Source of the DNA: Flavivirga eckloniae | Lineage (GTDB): Bacteria; Bacteroidota; Bacteroidia; Flavobacteriales; Flavobacteriaceae | Length of the DNA: 64,000 nucleotides | Assembly: GCF_002886045.1 (NCBI RefSeq) | Contig: NZ_CP025791.1 | Location: forward strand, 5,037,001 to 5,101,000 | Direction: 5' to 3' | Shown here: positions 1-7,670 of the stretch, in pieces | How the letters are laid out: each line of letters begins with the position of its first letter | How positions within the stretch are numbered: position 1 is the stretch's first letter | Made by a program: the position numbers and the translations under genes | Notes under the pieces: generated by a model | Database searches by the model: none | Told to the model about the DNA's origin: nothing | What the model saw: only the letters and a program-made list of their open reading frames with translations

Positions 1-1140
1 TAAAACAGTTGCAAGTTTTTGAGTTTCTAATGCTTTTTCTTGCTCGGCTAGTTTTTGTTTTTTTCGTGTGTTTTTGTATAGCAAGAATACTGTTATACCT
101 CCAAAAAGTATAAAAGCCAAAGATCCAATTAATAAATTTCGATTTTGTTTTCGTTTAGATTCTATTTCCAGGTTATCTGCACGGAGCTTTTCATTGTCGT
201 ACTGTTCTTTGATTTTTGATATTTCAATGTTTTGTCTGGTGTCGTTTATAGAATCGTTAATAGCTAATAATCTTTCAGCAGATAAAAACGCGTTTTTGAA
301 GTCATCAATTTCTTTATATGCGTTAAGTTGGTTATTGTAATATATTGCTCTGGTTTTTAAGTCGAAATCGTTCAGATCGTAATTGCTGGTTTTCTTGTAA
401 AGTTCGATAGCTTTTTCATGATTTTCTGCCAATTCGTATGCCTTAGCCTGATTATTATAGTTTATAGATATAAACTGATCTAAATTTAGTTTTTGAAAAA
501 CCTTCATTGATTTTTTATAAAATAATAAGGCAGAATCTGAATCTTTTTTTATTGAATAATAAGATGTACCAATGTTCATTTCAATTAAGGCAACTCTTAA
601 TGTGTCTTTTATTTTATTTAGTTCATCAATGGTTCTACGATAATAAAGAAAGGTGTTTTTAAAATCATTTTTATTAGAATGAATTCCAGCAATTTTAGAA
701 TATGCCCGTGCCATTCTTAATGGCTCTTTAGTGGACTTAGCATAATTAAAGTATTCATCTAAATAGGGGTGTGAATCTATATCAAGATTACTTTGATGCG
801 TCAATAAATCGTAAATTTCGTAGTTAGTATCTGCGACAAACTTTAGGCTATCTATTTGTTCAAAAAAAGTAATTGATTTTAATAGCTCTTTATAAGATAG
901 ATGATGTTGATCTTTTCGTTTCAAATAAATTCCATTGTAATAGGTGTATAAACCTTTTTCAAATACTGTTTTTTCTAGAGGTTTGATTTTTTTGAGTTCA
1001 ATTTCTGCAGAATCTAGTTCTGCATTATTAAGGTATCGATCTATATTATTAAAATCAATATTTTGAGAAACGCAAAAACCAGTAATGAAAAATATTACTG
1101 GTAAAATCAAAGATTTTATATGTTGTTCTTTGTTAATCAA
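1..1140 (-). CDS. TPR-repeat membrane sensor protein, probable histidine kinase (3' part off window)
   Basis: An open frame of 380 codons runs from position 1140 to the left edge without a stop, so the C-terminus is missing. The likely start is the TTG at 1140-1138, which overlaps the TGA of the upstream gene (TTGA) and suggests translational coupling. It is followed by a lysine-bearing N-region, a hydrophobic stretch (LILPVIFFITGFCVSQ) and a Gln typical of a flavobacterial signal peptide. The middle is helical with TPR-like spacing (for example ALIEMNIGTSYYSIKKDSDS and ALLFYKKSMKVFQKLN). A single membrane segment (NLLIGSLAFILFGGITVFLLYK, about residues 339-360) precedes a charged coiled coil (KKQKLAEQEKALETQKLA). 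In this lineage that layout usually leads into a histidine kinase domain, sometimes a LuxR-type HTH. TPR-TM-coiled coil is seen; kinase is inferred. Confidence 0.75.
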   Translation of the reverse strand, partial: MINKEQHIKSLILPVIFFITGFCVSQNIDFNNIDRYLNNAELDSAEIELKKIKPLEKTVFEKGLYTYYNGIYLKRKDQHHLSYKELLKSITFFEQIDSLKFVADTNYEIYDLLTHQSNLDIDSHPYLDEYFNYAKSTKEPLRMARAYSKIAGIHSNKNDFKNTFLYYRRTIDELNKIKDTLRVALIEMNIGTSYYSIKKDSDSALLFYKKSMKVFQKLNLDQFISINYNNQAKAYELAENHEKAIELYKKTSNYDLNDFDLKTRAIYYNNQLNAYKEIDDFKNAFLSAERLLAINDSINDTRQNIEISKIKEQYDNEKLRADNLEIESKRKQNRNLLIGSLAFILFGGITVFLLYKNTRKKQKLAEQEKALETQKLATVL

Positions 1141-1577
1141 ATACTTACGATTATTGCGCCGTCTTTGGATTCTGGTGTTAGACTTCTAAGCTCACAGGAG
1201 TAAGAATTGCCACAGCTTTCTTGGTTCACTATAAAAAGTAGAGTGGCAAATTTATTTTTTGAAAGGTTTAGATGCCCAAAATCCGAATTACTAGCAAGAA
1301 AAGGGTTTGATTGGCCATTTGTTAGACCTCCTTTTTTGGAAAGGTGTATGGCTATATAGTCTCCAAATTCAGCATTGTCTACTTTACATTCCATGACTTT
1401 ACATATTTTGTATTCGTTTGCTCCTATATTTTGAAGGTCAAAATCTATTTTGGTTACATTGTCATTTGCGTCCCAAGTTAAATTGGAGTAAAGATTAATT
1501 TCGTCGTCATTAAATAGTAGATGTCTATTTTGGTCTTCAACTCTCCAAGATCTAGTTTGTAAATTTAAATTATTCAT
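1137..1577 (-). CDS. hypothetical protein, 146 aa
   Basis: I do not recognise this gene. It encodes 146 residues with no signal peptide and no membrane segment. The alternation of short polar and hydrophobic stretches (KIDFDLQNIG, DYIAIHLSKKGG, KFATLLFIVNQ) suggests a mainly beta fold. Three Cys lie in mid-protein or near the end (ICKVMECK, ESCGNSYSCELR). It begins 10 bp after the protease gene ends and its stop overlaps the TTG start of the TPR sensor gene, so the three are probably one transcript. It might be a ligand or partner of the protease or the sensor; that is inference from position only. Confidence 0.6.
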   Translation of the reverse strand: MNNLNLQTRSWRVEDQNRHLLFNDDEINLYSNLTWDANDNVTKIDFDLQNIGANEYKICKVMECKVDNAEFGDYIAIHLSKKGGLTNGQSNPFLASNSDFGHLNLSKNKFATLLFIVNQESCGNSYSCELRSLTPESKDGAIIVSI

Positions 1578-1587
1578 GCTTTTTGTT

Positions 1588-3000
1588 TTATTGATTATGG
1601 TTATTGATAAAATCTAAGTTTAAGTTTTCTGATAGTGTGAACCTATCGATTAAGCTAGTATGTATATCGCCATTAAAAGTAGGACCTGTCTCAGTTCGCT
1701 TATATACTTCTTGCTTTAGAGGAAAAGAATAATTAAAGATTCGAGATAAATTGTTTGCAACTGAAAAACATCGAGTTGTGGATTGAGAATCAGGATCAAC
1801 TGCTATCCATTGAGCCTCCTCCGCAAAAAGTAACCCAATAGCAACTGGTGGCATATCATCATTCTTTTTTTTGAAAACCAGAGCGCCAGAATCTCCTCCA
1901 TTGTGAATTCTTTCGATGAGAAGTTGATGTCTAAATATTTTAATTTTATTAGGAAATAAAGGATCCCTATTTTTTATTGTAGCATTTATTGAGATTATTT
2001 TGCCTTCATTTTCAACACTTTTATTTTTACCTCGACCGTAGCCATTTTGAAATACAGGCATTCCAATTTTTGGGGCTTCAACAGTCCACATTAGATTGTT
2101 TTCTCCATATTTAAGCCGATACTCTTTTACAGTTTCATTATTAAAAGAGATAAAACCTACTTCTCTTTCAATATCCATATTGTGCCAGAATAGTTCACCT
2201 CTTACCACATTATCACCGTACGAATATGTATCTTGACCTAGAAGAGCTGTTTTGCCTGCAATAACATGCCAGTTAGAAATCCCAAAGAGTTTATTTGGGA
2301 ATTCTAATAACTGAAAAACACCGCCTAATGTTCCAGGATTACCACTTTCTGTTTTAATTGGTTGGCCTCCTAAGGCGTAATCAATCCACTTTTTATCTGT
2401 ATTTATATCACTTTCATTTGTGCCATTCGTAGTATGTAACAAAGGATCATTTACTCGGTTATTTAAATTTGATTGTTTTTTGTATTCATAGTCACGAAAT
2501 TCTATCTTTTTTACATAAACTTGAGAACTAAATCTATTGTTTTTTATTTTTAAATTATAATTAGAATTTTTTTTGCTTTTAATTTTATATGAGTAATTAA
2601 GGTATTGTCTGTATTCTGATGGCACCGGAAGGTATTCTGGTATTTTATTTTCCCCCCAATTTCCTATATATGCGTTAAAAGGTTTTATACTTGAATCTAT
2701 TATGACTATTTCCTTAGAGCTAGTTCCTATTTCTAGCTTGTAACCAAAATTTTCTTCCCCAGAACTGGTCTTAACAGTATTTTCTACAACAGCAGCATAG
2801 GTGACATCGTCTATTGACATTAGCCTATTTTCATAAAACTCTAATACTTCATTAGCTTCCTTTTGACTCATATATTTCATGTTTTTAAACTTAGATGTTC
2901 CTTTTGCCAAAGGAGAGGGCGTAGTAGGAGAGGATAATTTTTCCATGAGAGTTTTGATTAGTTGATTAATTAATACTGCAAAGGTGTAACGAGATTTCAT
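1588..3000 (-). CDS. trypsin-like (chymotrypsin-fold) serine protease, no signal peptide
   Basis: 470 residues. The C-terminal half carries the catalytic His in SNWHVIAG (His245) and the nucleophile in HNGGDSGALVF (Ser371), both characteristic of chymotrypsin-fold peptidases. The catalytic Asp is not obvious: the expected D-x-A strand may correspond to REVGFISFNN near residue 282. The N-terminal 200 residues are unrecognised and rich in Lys, Asn and Ser. No convincing signal peptide or lipobox is present, so a cytoplasmic location is likely. The start is uncertain: the ATG at 3000 sits only 2 bp after a terminator-like hairpin with a T-run, and Met19 (position 2946) or Met41/Met44 are alternatives. 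It is first in a probable operon with the 146-aa protein and the TPR sensor. Confidence 0.75.
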   Translation of the reverse strand: MKSRYTFAVLINQLIKTLMEKLSSPTTPSPLAKGTSKFKNMKYMSQKEANEVLEFYENRLMSIDDVTYAAVVENTVKTSSGEENFGYKLEIGTSSKEIVIIDSSIKPFNAYIGNWGENKIPEYLPVPSEYRQYLNYSYKIKSKKNSNYNLKIKNNRFSSQVYVKKIEFRDYEYKKQSNLNNRVNDPLLHTTNGTNESDINTDKKWIDYALGGQPIKTESGNPGTLGGVFQLLEFPNKLFGISNWHVIAGKTALLGQDTYSYGDNVVRGELFWHNMDIEREVGFISFNNETVKEYRLKYGENNLMWTVEAPKIGMPVFQNGYGRGKNKSVENEGKIISINATIKNRDPLFPNKIKIFRHQLLIERIHNGGDSGALVFKKKNDDMPPVAIGLLFAEEAQWIAVDPDSQSTTRCFSVANNLSRIFNYSFPLKQEVYKRTETGPTFNGDIHTSLIDRFTLSENLNLDFINNHNQ

Positions 3001-3002
3001 AC

Positions 3003-3026
3003 AAAAAAATACCCAATCTTGGGTAT
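3003..3026 (-). terminator. terminator-like hairpin abutting the protease start
   Basis: On the minus strand ATACCCAA-GA-TTGGGTAT is followed by seven T residues, ending 2 bp before the annotated ATG of the protease gene. It has the shape of an intrinsic terminator or attenuator. Either it stops read-through from the lipoprotein gene upstream, in which case protease translation begins further in, or it regulates the protease transcript. Confidence 0.5.
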
Positions 3027-3170
3027 ATCAGTTAGTTAAGATATCAAAATATTTTAGTTTAAAGAAATTTCGTATTATTATGTTGTAAATTCAGAATCGG
3101 TTCTTCTTATAAAGAAATCATACATAAGTAGTTAGAGCCAGTTTTTTATAAGCACGATATACAGAAATAA

Positions 3171-3201
3171 AAAAAGAGAAGCAATTGCTTCTCTTTTTTT
3201 T
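3171..3201. terminator. intrinsic terminator of the 3250-4326 lipoprotein gene
   Basis: AGAGAAGC (3175-3182), loop AATT, GCTTCTCT (3187-3194), flanked by an A-run on the left and eight T on the right, so it can work in both directions. It lies about 50 bp beyond the stop of the minus-strand lipoprotein gene. The stem is identical to those at 5119-5137 and 6466-6484. Confidence 0.85.
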
Positions 3202-3249
3202 ATAATATGCTAGTAATAAGTTAAATGTAACCTATTACTTAAGGTAAGT

Positions 3250-4326
3250 TTACTTTCTTACAAATGTATAAGTATCTGTGTAAGTTGTACCATTTTCTGT
3301 GTAAGTATCAGTAACCACTAATTTTCCATCTACGATTTGTACTTTACCAGATTCTAGTATTAAGTCTCCGTTAGGATATTCCTCGTTATATTCAGAATTA
3401 ATAAAATCTTCATATTTAAACGAAACCAATGTTAACGTTTTATCGGTTTCATTATATGCCCATTTACCAGTTTCTTTACTTTCATCTTTTTCGATTTCGT
3501 CTGAGTAAACAGCACTACAATCTACTTTTGAAGCTTCAATATCTAAGACTTTTTCTTCTGTGTTTTCAGTTACAGAAAAATCGCCATTACTGCTAATACT
3601 AAGTGCAAGATCTTCTTTAATGACTTTATAATAATCAGCTTCGATAGATTGATCATTATTACAATCAACGGTGTATTTGTCATCATCCTCGGTTGAGCTT
3701 TCTAAAATCCACTCACCAATAATATCTGCATTACCACCCCATGCTTCAACTTCTACACAAATGGTAACAATTTGACTAATGTTGTTCTCTGAATCATAAA
3801 TACATAAGTCTCCACAAAATTTTCCTGGAGGGAAATCGCTTCCAAAGTCTACATCAATTTCATACTCACCATCTACAAGGCTGTTGCTCTTAAACAAAGA
3901 ACTTCCTTTTGAAGAAGGAGTATTTTTAGTATTATTAGATTTACCAGTTTCGAAACTGGATACCGGAATATCGAAATATTCAGAAGCTGTATTGTCATCT
4001 GAATCTTTAAATAATAAATAAGCACCAGCAATGTTTGTTTCTGTTGTAGAGAATCTTACATTGAAACCAGCATTTTGATATGCCTCGGCTTGATCTGAAC
4101 TTAATTCAAGATTTATTGTACTATTAGGTGCTGGAGGGGTTCCTTGATTTTTTGTAGCTCCTTCAATAGAAATATCAGAGTTTAAATTTGACAATGGTAC
4201 AGGAACATCTTCCAGTTGGTTTTGCTGATTAGCTAATTCACCTCCGCCATTATTGTCATCCGACGAACAGGAGTACACTAATATTGAAAAAACGAATAAA
4301 GTAAATAAAGATTTTAAAGTTCTCAT
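3250..4326 (-). CDS. surface lipoprotein with C-terminal lipocalin-like domain (paralog A)
   Basis: 358 residues. The signal peptide ends in a lipobox (LVYSC, Cys20) followed by SSDDNNGGG, an acidic run that in Bacteroidota acts as a lipoprotein export signal to the outer surface. Residues about 35-195 form a region nearly the same as in the paralog at 5204-6283 (shared stretches NLNSDISIEGA, TETNIAGAYL, YFDIPVSSF, DGEYEIDVDFGS, FPPGKFC, QIVT, EVEAWGGN). The rest, starting at GEWILE, looks lipocalin-like and ends in a repetitive Thr/Tyr strand (TYTENGTTYTDTYTFVRK). The substrate is unknown. Its own terminator lies at 3171-3201, and a TACTTTG -7-like box lies about 70 bp upstream of the start. 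Confidence 0.85.
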   Translation of the reverse strand: MRTLKSLFTLFVFSILVYSCSSDDNNGGGELANQQNQLEDVPVPLSNLNSDISIEGATKNQGTPPAPNSTINLELSSDQAEAYQNAGFNVRFSTTETNIAGAYLLFKDSDDNTASEYFDIPVSSFETGKSNNTKNTPSSKGSSLFKSNSLVDGEYEIDVDFGSDFPPGKFCGDLCIYDSENNISQIVTICVEVEAWGGNADIIGEWILESSTEDDDKYTVDCNNDQSIEADYYKVIKEDLALSISSNGDFSVTENTEEKVLDIEASKVDCSAVYSDEIEKDESKETGKWAYNETDKTLTLVSFKYEDFINSEYNEEYPNGDLILESGKVQIVDGKLVVTDTYTENGTTYTDTYTFVRK

Positions 4327-4393
4327 AAAGTTTTTAAAAAATTGATTAGTAATAATTTAAGTTTTGCATATCTATAACTTTAGTTTGGTTTTA

Positions 4394-4420
4394 CAAAGTA
4401 TCTGAAATAGATTACGCAAA
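4394..4420 (-). promoter_or_regulatory. candidate promoter of the 3250-4326 lipoprotein gene
   Basis: On the minus strand TTTG (4420-4417), 16 bp, then TACTTTG (4400-4394) resembles the Bacteroidota -33/-7 pair. It lies about 70 bp upstream of the start codon. A GATTAC plus A-run block next to it is also found upstream of the paralog at 6283. Confidence 0.4.
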
Positions 4421-4433
4421 AAAAAACAAAATA

Positions 4434-4470
4434 ATCGACAAAAAGCTATAAACACCGATAAAGTGTTTAT
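4434..4470 (-). terminator. hairpin at the end of the small membrane protein gene
   Basis: On the minus strand ATAAACAC-TTTATCG-GTGTTTAT, including the TAA stop of the gene ending at 4467, is followed by AGCTTTTTGTCG. It is a weak intrinsic terminator. A longer-range pair (AGCTATAAA 4444-4452 with TTTATAGCT 4493-4501) could enclose it. Confidence 0.45.
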
Positions 4471-4652
4471 TTGAATAAAAACTTTATAGCTACAATGAAC
4501 AAAATGAAGGATATAAATGCTAATAATATCCATATGCTACCTGAGTAAAAGCGTTTATGTAGTTTTAAATCTTTTCTGTAGGTAAAACCTATTATAATAG
4601 CGAAGACGATAAAAAATAAAACCCCGAAAATGATTTGACCTTTACTAAACAT
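4467..4652 (-). CDS. small inner-membrane protein, 61 aa, two TM helices
   Basis: From the internal ATG at 4652 the product is MFSKGQIIFGVLFFIVFAII.. with two hydrophobic segments (about residues 5-23 and 37-58) separated by a basic loop (TYRKDLKLHKRFYSG). The frame stays open upstream to an ATG at 4724, but that lies 2 bp from the divergent gene at 4727 and would leave no room for a promoter or leader, so I chose the shorter form. Function is unknown. Confidence 0.65.
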   Translation of the reverse strand: MFSKGQIIFGVLFFIVFAIIIGFTYRKDLKLHKRFYSGSIWILLAFISFILFIVAIKFLFK

Positions 4653-4726
4653 ATAGTTATTTTTATGCAAATTTAAGAAAACACTAAAGATTTCCTTGTT
4701 CAAGGAAATGAAAAAATATTTCATTT

Positions 4727-5113
4727 ATGAAAAACAAAATAGAGGCAGTAAAAGCGTTTCATACAGCTTTTAAAATAGGGCATAGGGAAACTCCCAAGGC
4801 AGATTTAGGATTGGCAAAGAACATGTTGCGTTATAAGTTAATGCGTGAAGAGAACGAGGAATATCTTGATGCTGCAAATAATAACGATTTAGTTGAAGTA
4901 GCAGATGCTCTTGGAGACATGCTTTACATTTTATGTGGCACTATTATAGAACACGGCATGCAATATAAAATTGAAGAGGTATTTGATGAAATACAACGCA
5001 GTAACATGAGCAAATTGGGTGAAGATGGACAACCCATTTACCGAGAAGATGGTAAGGTACTTAAAGGGCCTAATTATTTTAAACCTAATATTGAATCTAT
5101 ACTTGATAAATAA
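4727..5113 (+). CDS. MazG-like nucleoside triphosphate pyrophosphohydrolase
   Basis: 128 residues, all-alpha. It carries the acidic metal-binding motifs of the MazG/PRA-PH superfamily: REENEEY (about residues 41-47) and EVADALGDMLYIL (about 57-69), which gives the ExxE plus ExxxD layout. The family hydrolyses NTPs or dNTPs to the monophosphate and pyrophosphate, often in house-cleaning of non-canonical nucleotides or in phosphoribosyl-ATP metabolism. The C-terminal GEDGQPIYREDGKVLKGPNYFKP is typical of flavobacterial and phage-like members. The true substrate cannot be read from sequence. It is a single gene ending in a bidirectional terminator shared with the lipoprotein gene downstream. Confidence 0.85.
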   Translation: MKNKIEAVKAFHTAFKIGHRETPKADLGLAKNMLRYKLMREENEEYLDAANNNDLVEVADALGDMLYILCGTIIEHGMQYKIEEVFDEIQRSNMSKLGEDGQPIYREDGKVLKGPNYFKPNIESILDK

Positions 5114-5144
5114 AAAAAAGAGAAGCCAAGCTTCTCTTTTTTTT
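5112..5144. terminator. bidirectional terminator between convergent genes
   Basis: AGAGAAGC (5119-5126), loop CAA, GCTTCTCT (5130-5137), with eight A before and eight T after. It serves the plus-strand pyrophosphohydrolase gene and the minus-strand lipoprotein gene at 5204-6283. Confidence 0.88.
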
Positions 5145-5203
5145 ATTTACATGCTGTAAAAATAAATTGAAGTAAAACAACAACTTATTACAGCTTATAA
5201 AAG

Positions 5204-6283
5204 CTATCTTCTTACGTAAGTAACAACATCGAACTCACTGCCACCATCGTAGGTTTCTGTAAGTACTAGTTTTCCATTAGTAATTTCTACTTTAACGTTA
5301 TCAGAATCAAATGCTAGATCTCCATTAGGGAAATTCTCGCTTTCTTCTGGTGTGATGAAGTCTTCAAATTTAAACTGTACTATTGTTAAAGTTTTATTGG
5401 TTTCGTTATAAGCCCATTTTCCTGTTGCTTTTTCATCCGCTTTCTCAATTTCATCTTCATAAACAGCAGCACAGCTTTCTTTTGATTTTAAGTAATCCAA
5501 TGATTGATATTCATCTTTGTAAGTCGCATAAAAATCGCCATTACTTTCAAAAACTATAATGGTTTCTTCATCAATAATCTGCTTGTCATAATTAACTTGA
5601 ATGGATTCATTATTATCACAAGATATCGTTCTTTTCTCGATAATAACTTCTTCCATCCATTCCCCTACAATAGATGCATTACCACCCCATGCTTCTACTT
5701 CTATACAAACAGTAACAATTTGGCTAATGTTTTCTTGGGCATCATAGATGCATAAGTCTGCACAAAATTTACCAGGAGGGAAAGCACTTCCAAAATCTAC
5801 ATCAATTTCATATTCGCCATCAACGAGAGCGGTGCTATTTTTAGAGAAAAGATTCTTTTTTAAAGACTTCTCTGTTTTAGTGTCATCAGATTTGCCTGTG
5901 TTAAAACTGGAAACAGGGATATCAAAATAACCAGAAGCATTATTATTATCGGTATCTTTAAATACTAAGTATGCACCAGCAATATTTGTTTCTGTTGAAG
6001 AGAATTTTAAGTTAAAACCAGTACTTTGAAATGCCTCCGCTTTATTAGAATCTATTTCAAGATTCATAGTACTATTAGGTTGCCCTGGAGTTCCTGATTT
6101 TTTTGCTGCACCTTCAATAGAAATGTCAGAATTTAAATTGTCAAGCGGTACAGGAATCTCTTCCAATTGATTTTGTTCATTTGCTAATTGTTCGCTCCCG
6201 CCATTGTTATCATCATCCGACGAGCATGAATATGCTAAAATCGAAAATACAGTTAATACAAATAATGTTTTAAAAATTTTCAT
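5204..6283 (-). CDS. surface lipoprotein with C-terminal lipocalin-like domain (paralog B)
   Basis: 359 residues and a clear paralog of the product of 3250-4326. The lipobox is LAYSC followed by SSDDDNNGG, again a surface-export signal. The N-terminal ~195 residues align closely with the paralog, whereas the domain beginning GEWMEEV is much more diverged although it keeps GKWAYNETNKTLTIVQFKFE and a terminal VTYVRR. This points to a tandem duplication followed by faster change of the C-terminal, possibly ligand-binding, domain. The upstream DNA has a -7-like TATGTTTG box at 6360-6353. Confidence 0.85.
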   Translation of the reverse strand: MKIFKTLFVLTVFSILAYSCSSDDDNNGGSEQLANEQNQLEEIPVPLDNLNSDISIEGAAKKSGTPGQPNSTMNLEIDSNKAEAFQSTGFNLKFSSTETNIAGAYLVFKDTDNNNASGYFDIPVSSFNTGKSDDTKTEKSLKKNLFSKNSTALVDGEYEIDVDFGSAFPPGKFCADLCIYDAQENISQIVTVCIEVEAWGGNASIVGEWMEEVIIEKRTISCDNNESIQVNYDKQIIDEETIIVFESNGDFYATYKDEYQSLDYLKSKESCAAVYEDEIEKADEKATGKWAYNETNKTLTIVQFKFEDFITPEESENFPNGDLAFDSDNVKVEITNGKLVLTETYDGGSEFDVVTYVRR

Positions 6284-6352
6284 AAGATAGATTGTAAATA
6301 GATTAATAATAGATTTAGAATATGCATAACTAGAAATAAATGTTTAAATGTC

Positions 6353-6360
6353 CAAACATA
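6353..6360 (-). promoter_or_regulatory. candidate -7 box of the 5204-6283 lipoprotein gene
   Basis: The minus strand reads TATGTTTG (TAnnTTTG consensus) 70 bp before the start codon. A TTTG at 6388-6385 lies 24 bp further upstream, slightly too far for an ideal -33 element. Confidence 0.4.
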
Positions 6361-6460
6361 ATAAGCGGATTACATAAAAAAAGTCAAATAATTGAATTAT
6401 GACCTTTAAAAAGCTAGATGAAGTACTTTTTTATGTGAAAATCAGGTAAAATAATAAATA

Positions 6461-6489
6461 AAAAAAGAGAAGCATGGCTTCTCTTTTTT
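6461..6489. terminator. intrinsic terminator of ilvE
   Basis: AGAGAAGC (6466-6473), loop ATG, GCTTCTCT (6477-6484), flanked by A- and T-runs, 20 bp beyond the ilvE stop. Same stem as the terminators at 3175 and 5119. Confidence 0.85.
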
Positions 6490-6508
6490 ATAGTGATTGA
6501 TATCTAGT

Positions 6509-7576
6509 CTATTCAACTTTATATCTCCAACCAAAAGGGTCTTCTGCCTTATTGGTTTGTATATCTGTAATGCGTTTCTTTAATGAACTTGCATATGTGT
6601 TTTCTAATTCCGGTAAATCATAATCAGTTCCCTTATACCCAAAACCGGCAATTGGCGAAATAACGGCAGCGGTACCCGCACCAAACATTTCTTTTAATGA
6701 ACCATCTTTAGCAGCAGAAACTACTTCATGTACTGTTAGTTTTCTAACTTCTACAGGAATACCTTCGGCTTCAGCTAACTCAATAATACTTTTACGGGTA
6801 ATACCATCTAGAATTCTATCGCTGGTTGGCCCTGTAACAAGTGTATCGTTTATACGAACAAAAATATTCATAGCACCTGCCTCTTCGATATACTCGTGGG
6901 TATTATCATCTGTCCAGATAACTTGTTGGTATCCTTTATCTATAGCTAATTGTGTTGGGTAAAACTGACCGGCGTAATTTCCTCCAGCTTTAGCATAACC
7001 AACACCTCCGTTTGCAGAACGGGAATATTTTTCTTCAATTAAAACCTTTACTTTTCCGGAAAAATAAGCTCCAGAAGGTGCCGTAGCTATAATAAAGGTA
7101 TATTCATCGGCTGGCGATGCGTGGAAACCATTTCCAGAAGCAAATACAAAAGGTCTTATGTATAATGAGCTTCCGCCTTTTTGAGGAATCCATTCATTGT
7201 CAACCTGTAATAAGGTTTTAAGACCATCCATAAAATAGTTTTCTGGTAATTCCGGAATGGCTAAACGCTTTGATGAAATATTTAAACGTTTAAAATTATC
7301 TAAAGGACGAAATAACCAGACATTTTCGTTCTCATCTTTGTAAGCTTTCATACCTTCAAAGACAGATTGGCCGTAATGAAAAATCTTGGCAGATGGATCT
7401 AAGCTAAGCGCTTGATAAGGAACAACCTTAGGAGTTTCCCATTTACCATCTTTAAATTTACATTCCAGCATGTGGTCTGAAAATACATGACCAAATTTTA
7501 AATTGTCAAAATCTACATCGTTAATTTTAGTAGTTTTGGCTTTTATAATCTCAATGTTATTGATTATAGTGTTCAT
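6509..7576 (-). CDS. ilvE: branched-chain amino acid aminotransferase
   Basis: Class IV PLP aminotransferase that interconverts Leu, Ile and Val with their 2-oxo acids. With the ATG at 7576 it is 355 residues, the usual length for the long BCAT2-like form. Motifs seen: FHYGQSVFEGMKAY, LYIRPFVFASG, GYAKAGGNYAG (Schiff-base Lys196), EEAGAMNIFV, DGITRKSIIELA and MFGAGTAAVISPI. The frame is open 8 codons further up to a TTG at 7600, but that TTG is the end of a TAAATTTG -7 box, and AGAGG lies just before the ATG, so the ATG is preferred. It is divergent from the DUF4920 gene. Confidence 0.95.
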   Translation of the reverse strand: MNTIINNIEIIKAKTTKINDVDFDNLKFGHVFSDHMLECKFKDGKWETPKVVPYQALSLDPSAKIFHYGQSVFEGMKAYKDENENVWLFRPLDNFKRLNISSKRLAIPELPENYFMDGLKTLLQVDNEWIPQKGGSSLYIRPFVFASGNGFHASPADEYTFIIATAPSGAYFSGKVKVLIEEKYSRSANGGVGYAKAGGNYAGQFYPTQLAIDKGYQQVIWTDDNTHEYIEEAGAMNIFVRINDTLVTGPTSDRILDGITRKSIIELAEAEGIPVEVRKLTVHEVVSAAKDGSLKEMFGAGTAAVISPIAGFGYKGTDYDLPELENTYASSLKKRITDIQTNKAEDPFGWRYKVE

Positions 7577-7597
7577 ACCTCTAGTTATTTTATAATA

Positions 7598-7605
7598 CAA
7601 ATTTA
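7598..7605 (-). promoter_or_regulatory. candidate -7 box of ilvE
   Basis: The minus strand reads TAAATTTG (TAnnTTTG), 21 bp before the preferred start codon. It overlaps the alternative TTG start and argues against using it. No clear -33 TTG is seen. Confidence 0.5.
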
Positions 7606-7670
7606 AGTAAAAACGTTTTTAAAAAAACGGTATATTTATATAAATCAGTTATAATTAAAATATTTACAAA

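Noticed and set aside
68-340. 90-codon plus-strand ORF at the left edge
   Set aside because: It is antisense to the open minus-strand TPR sensor gene, which shows coherent TPR, TM and coiled-coil features.
4653-4724. 24-codon N-terminal extension of the small membrane protein
   Set aside because: It would start 2 bp from the divergent start at 4727, leaving no space for promoter or leader; the internal ATG gives a sensible two-TM protein.
7577-7600. TTG start extending ilvE by 8 codons
   Set aside because: The TTG is part of the TAAATTTG -7 box and an AGAGG precedes the internal ATG.
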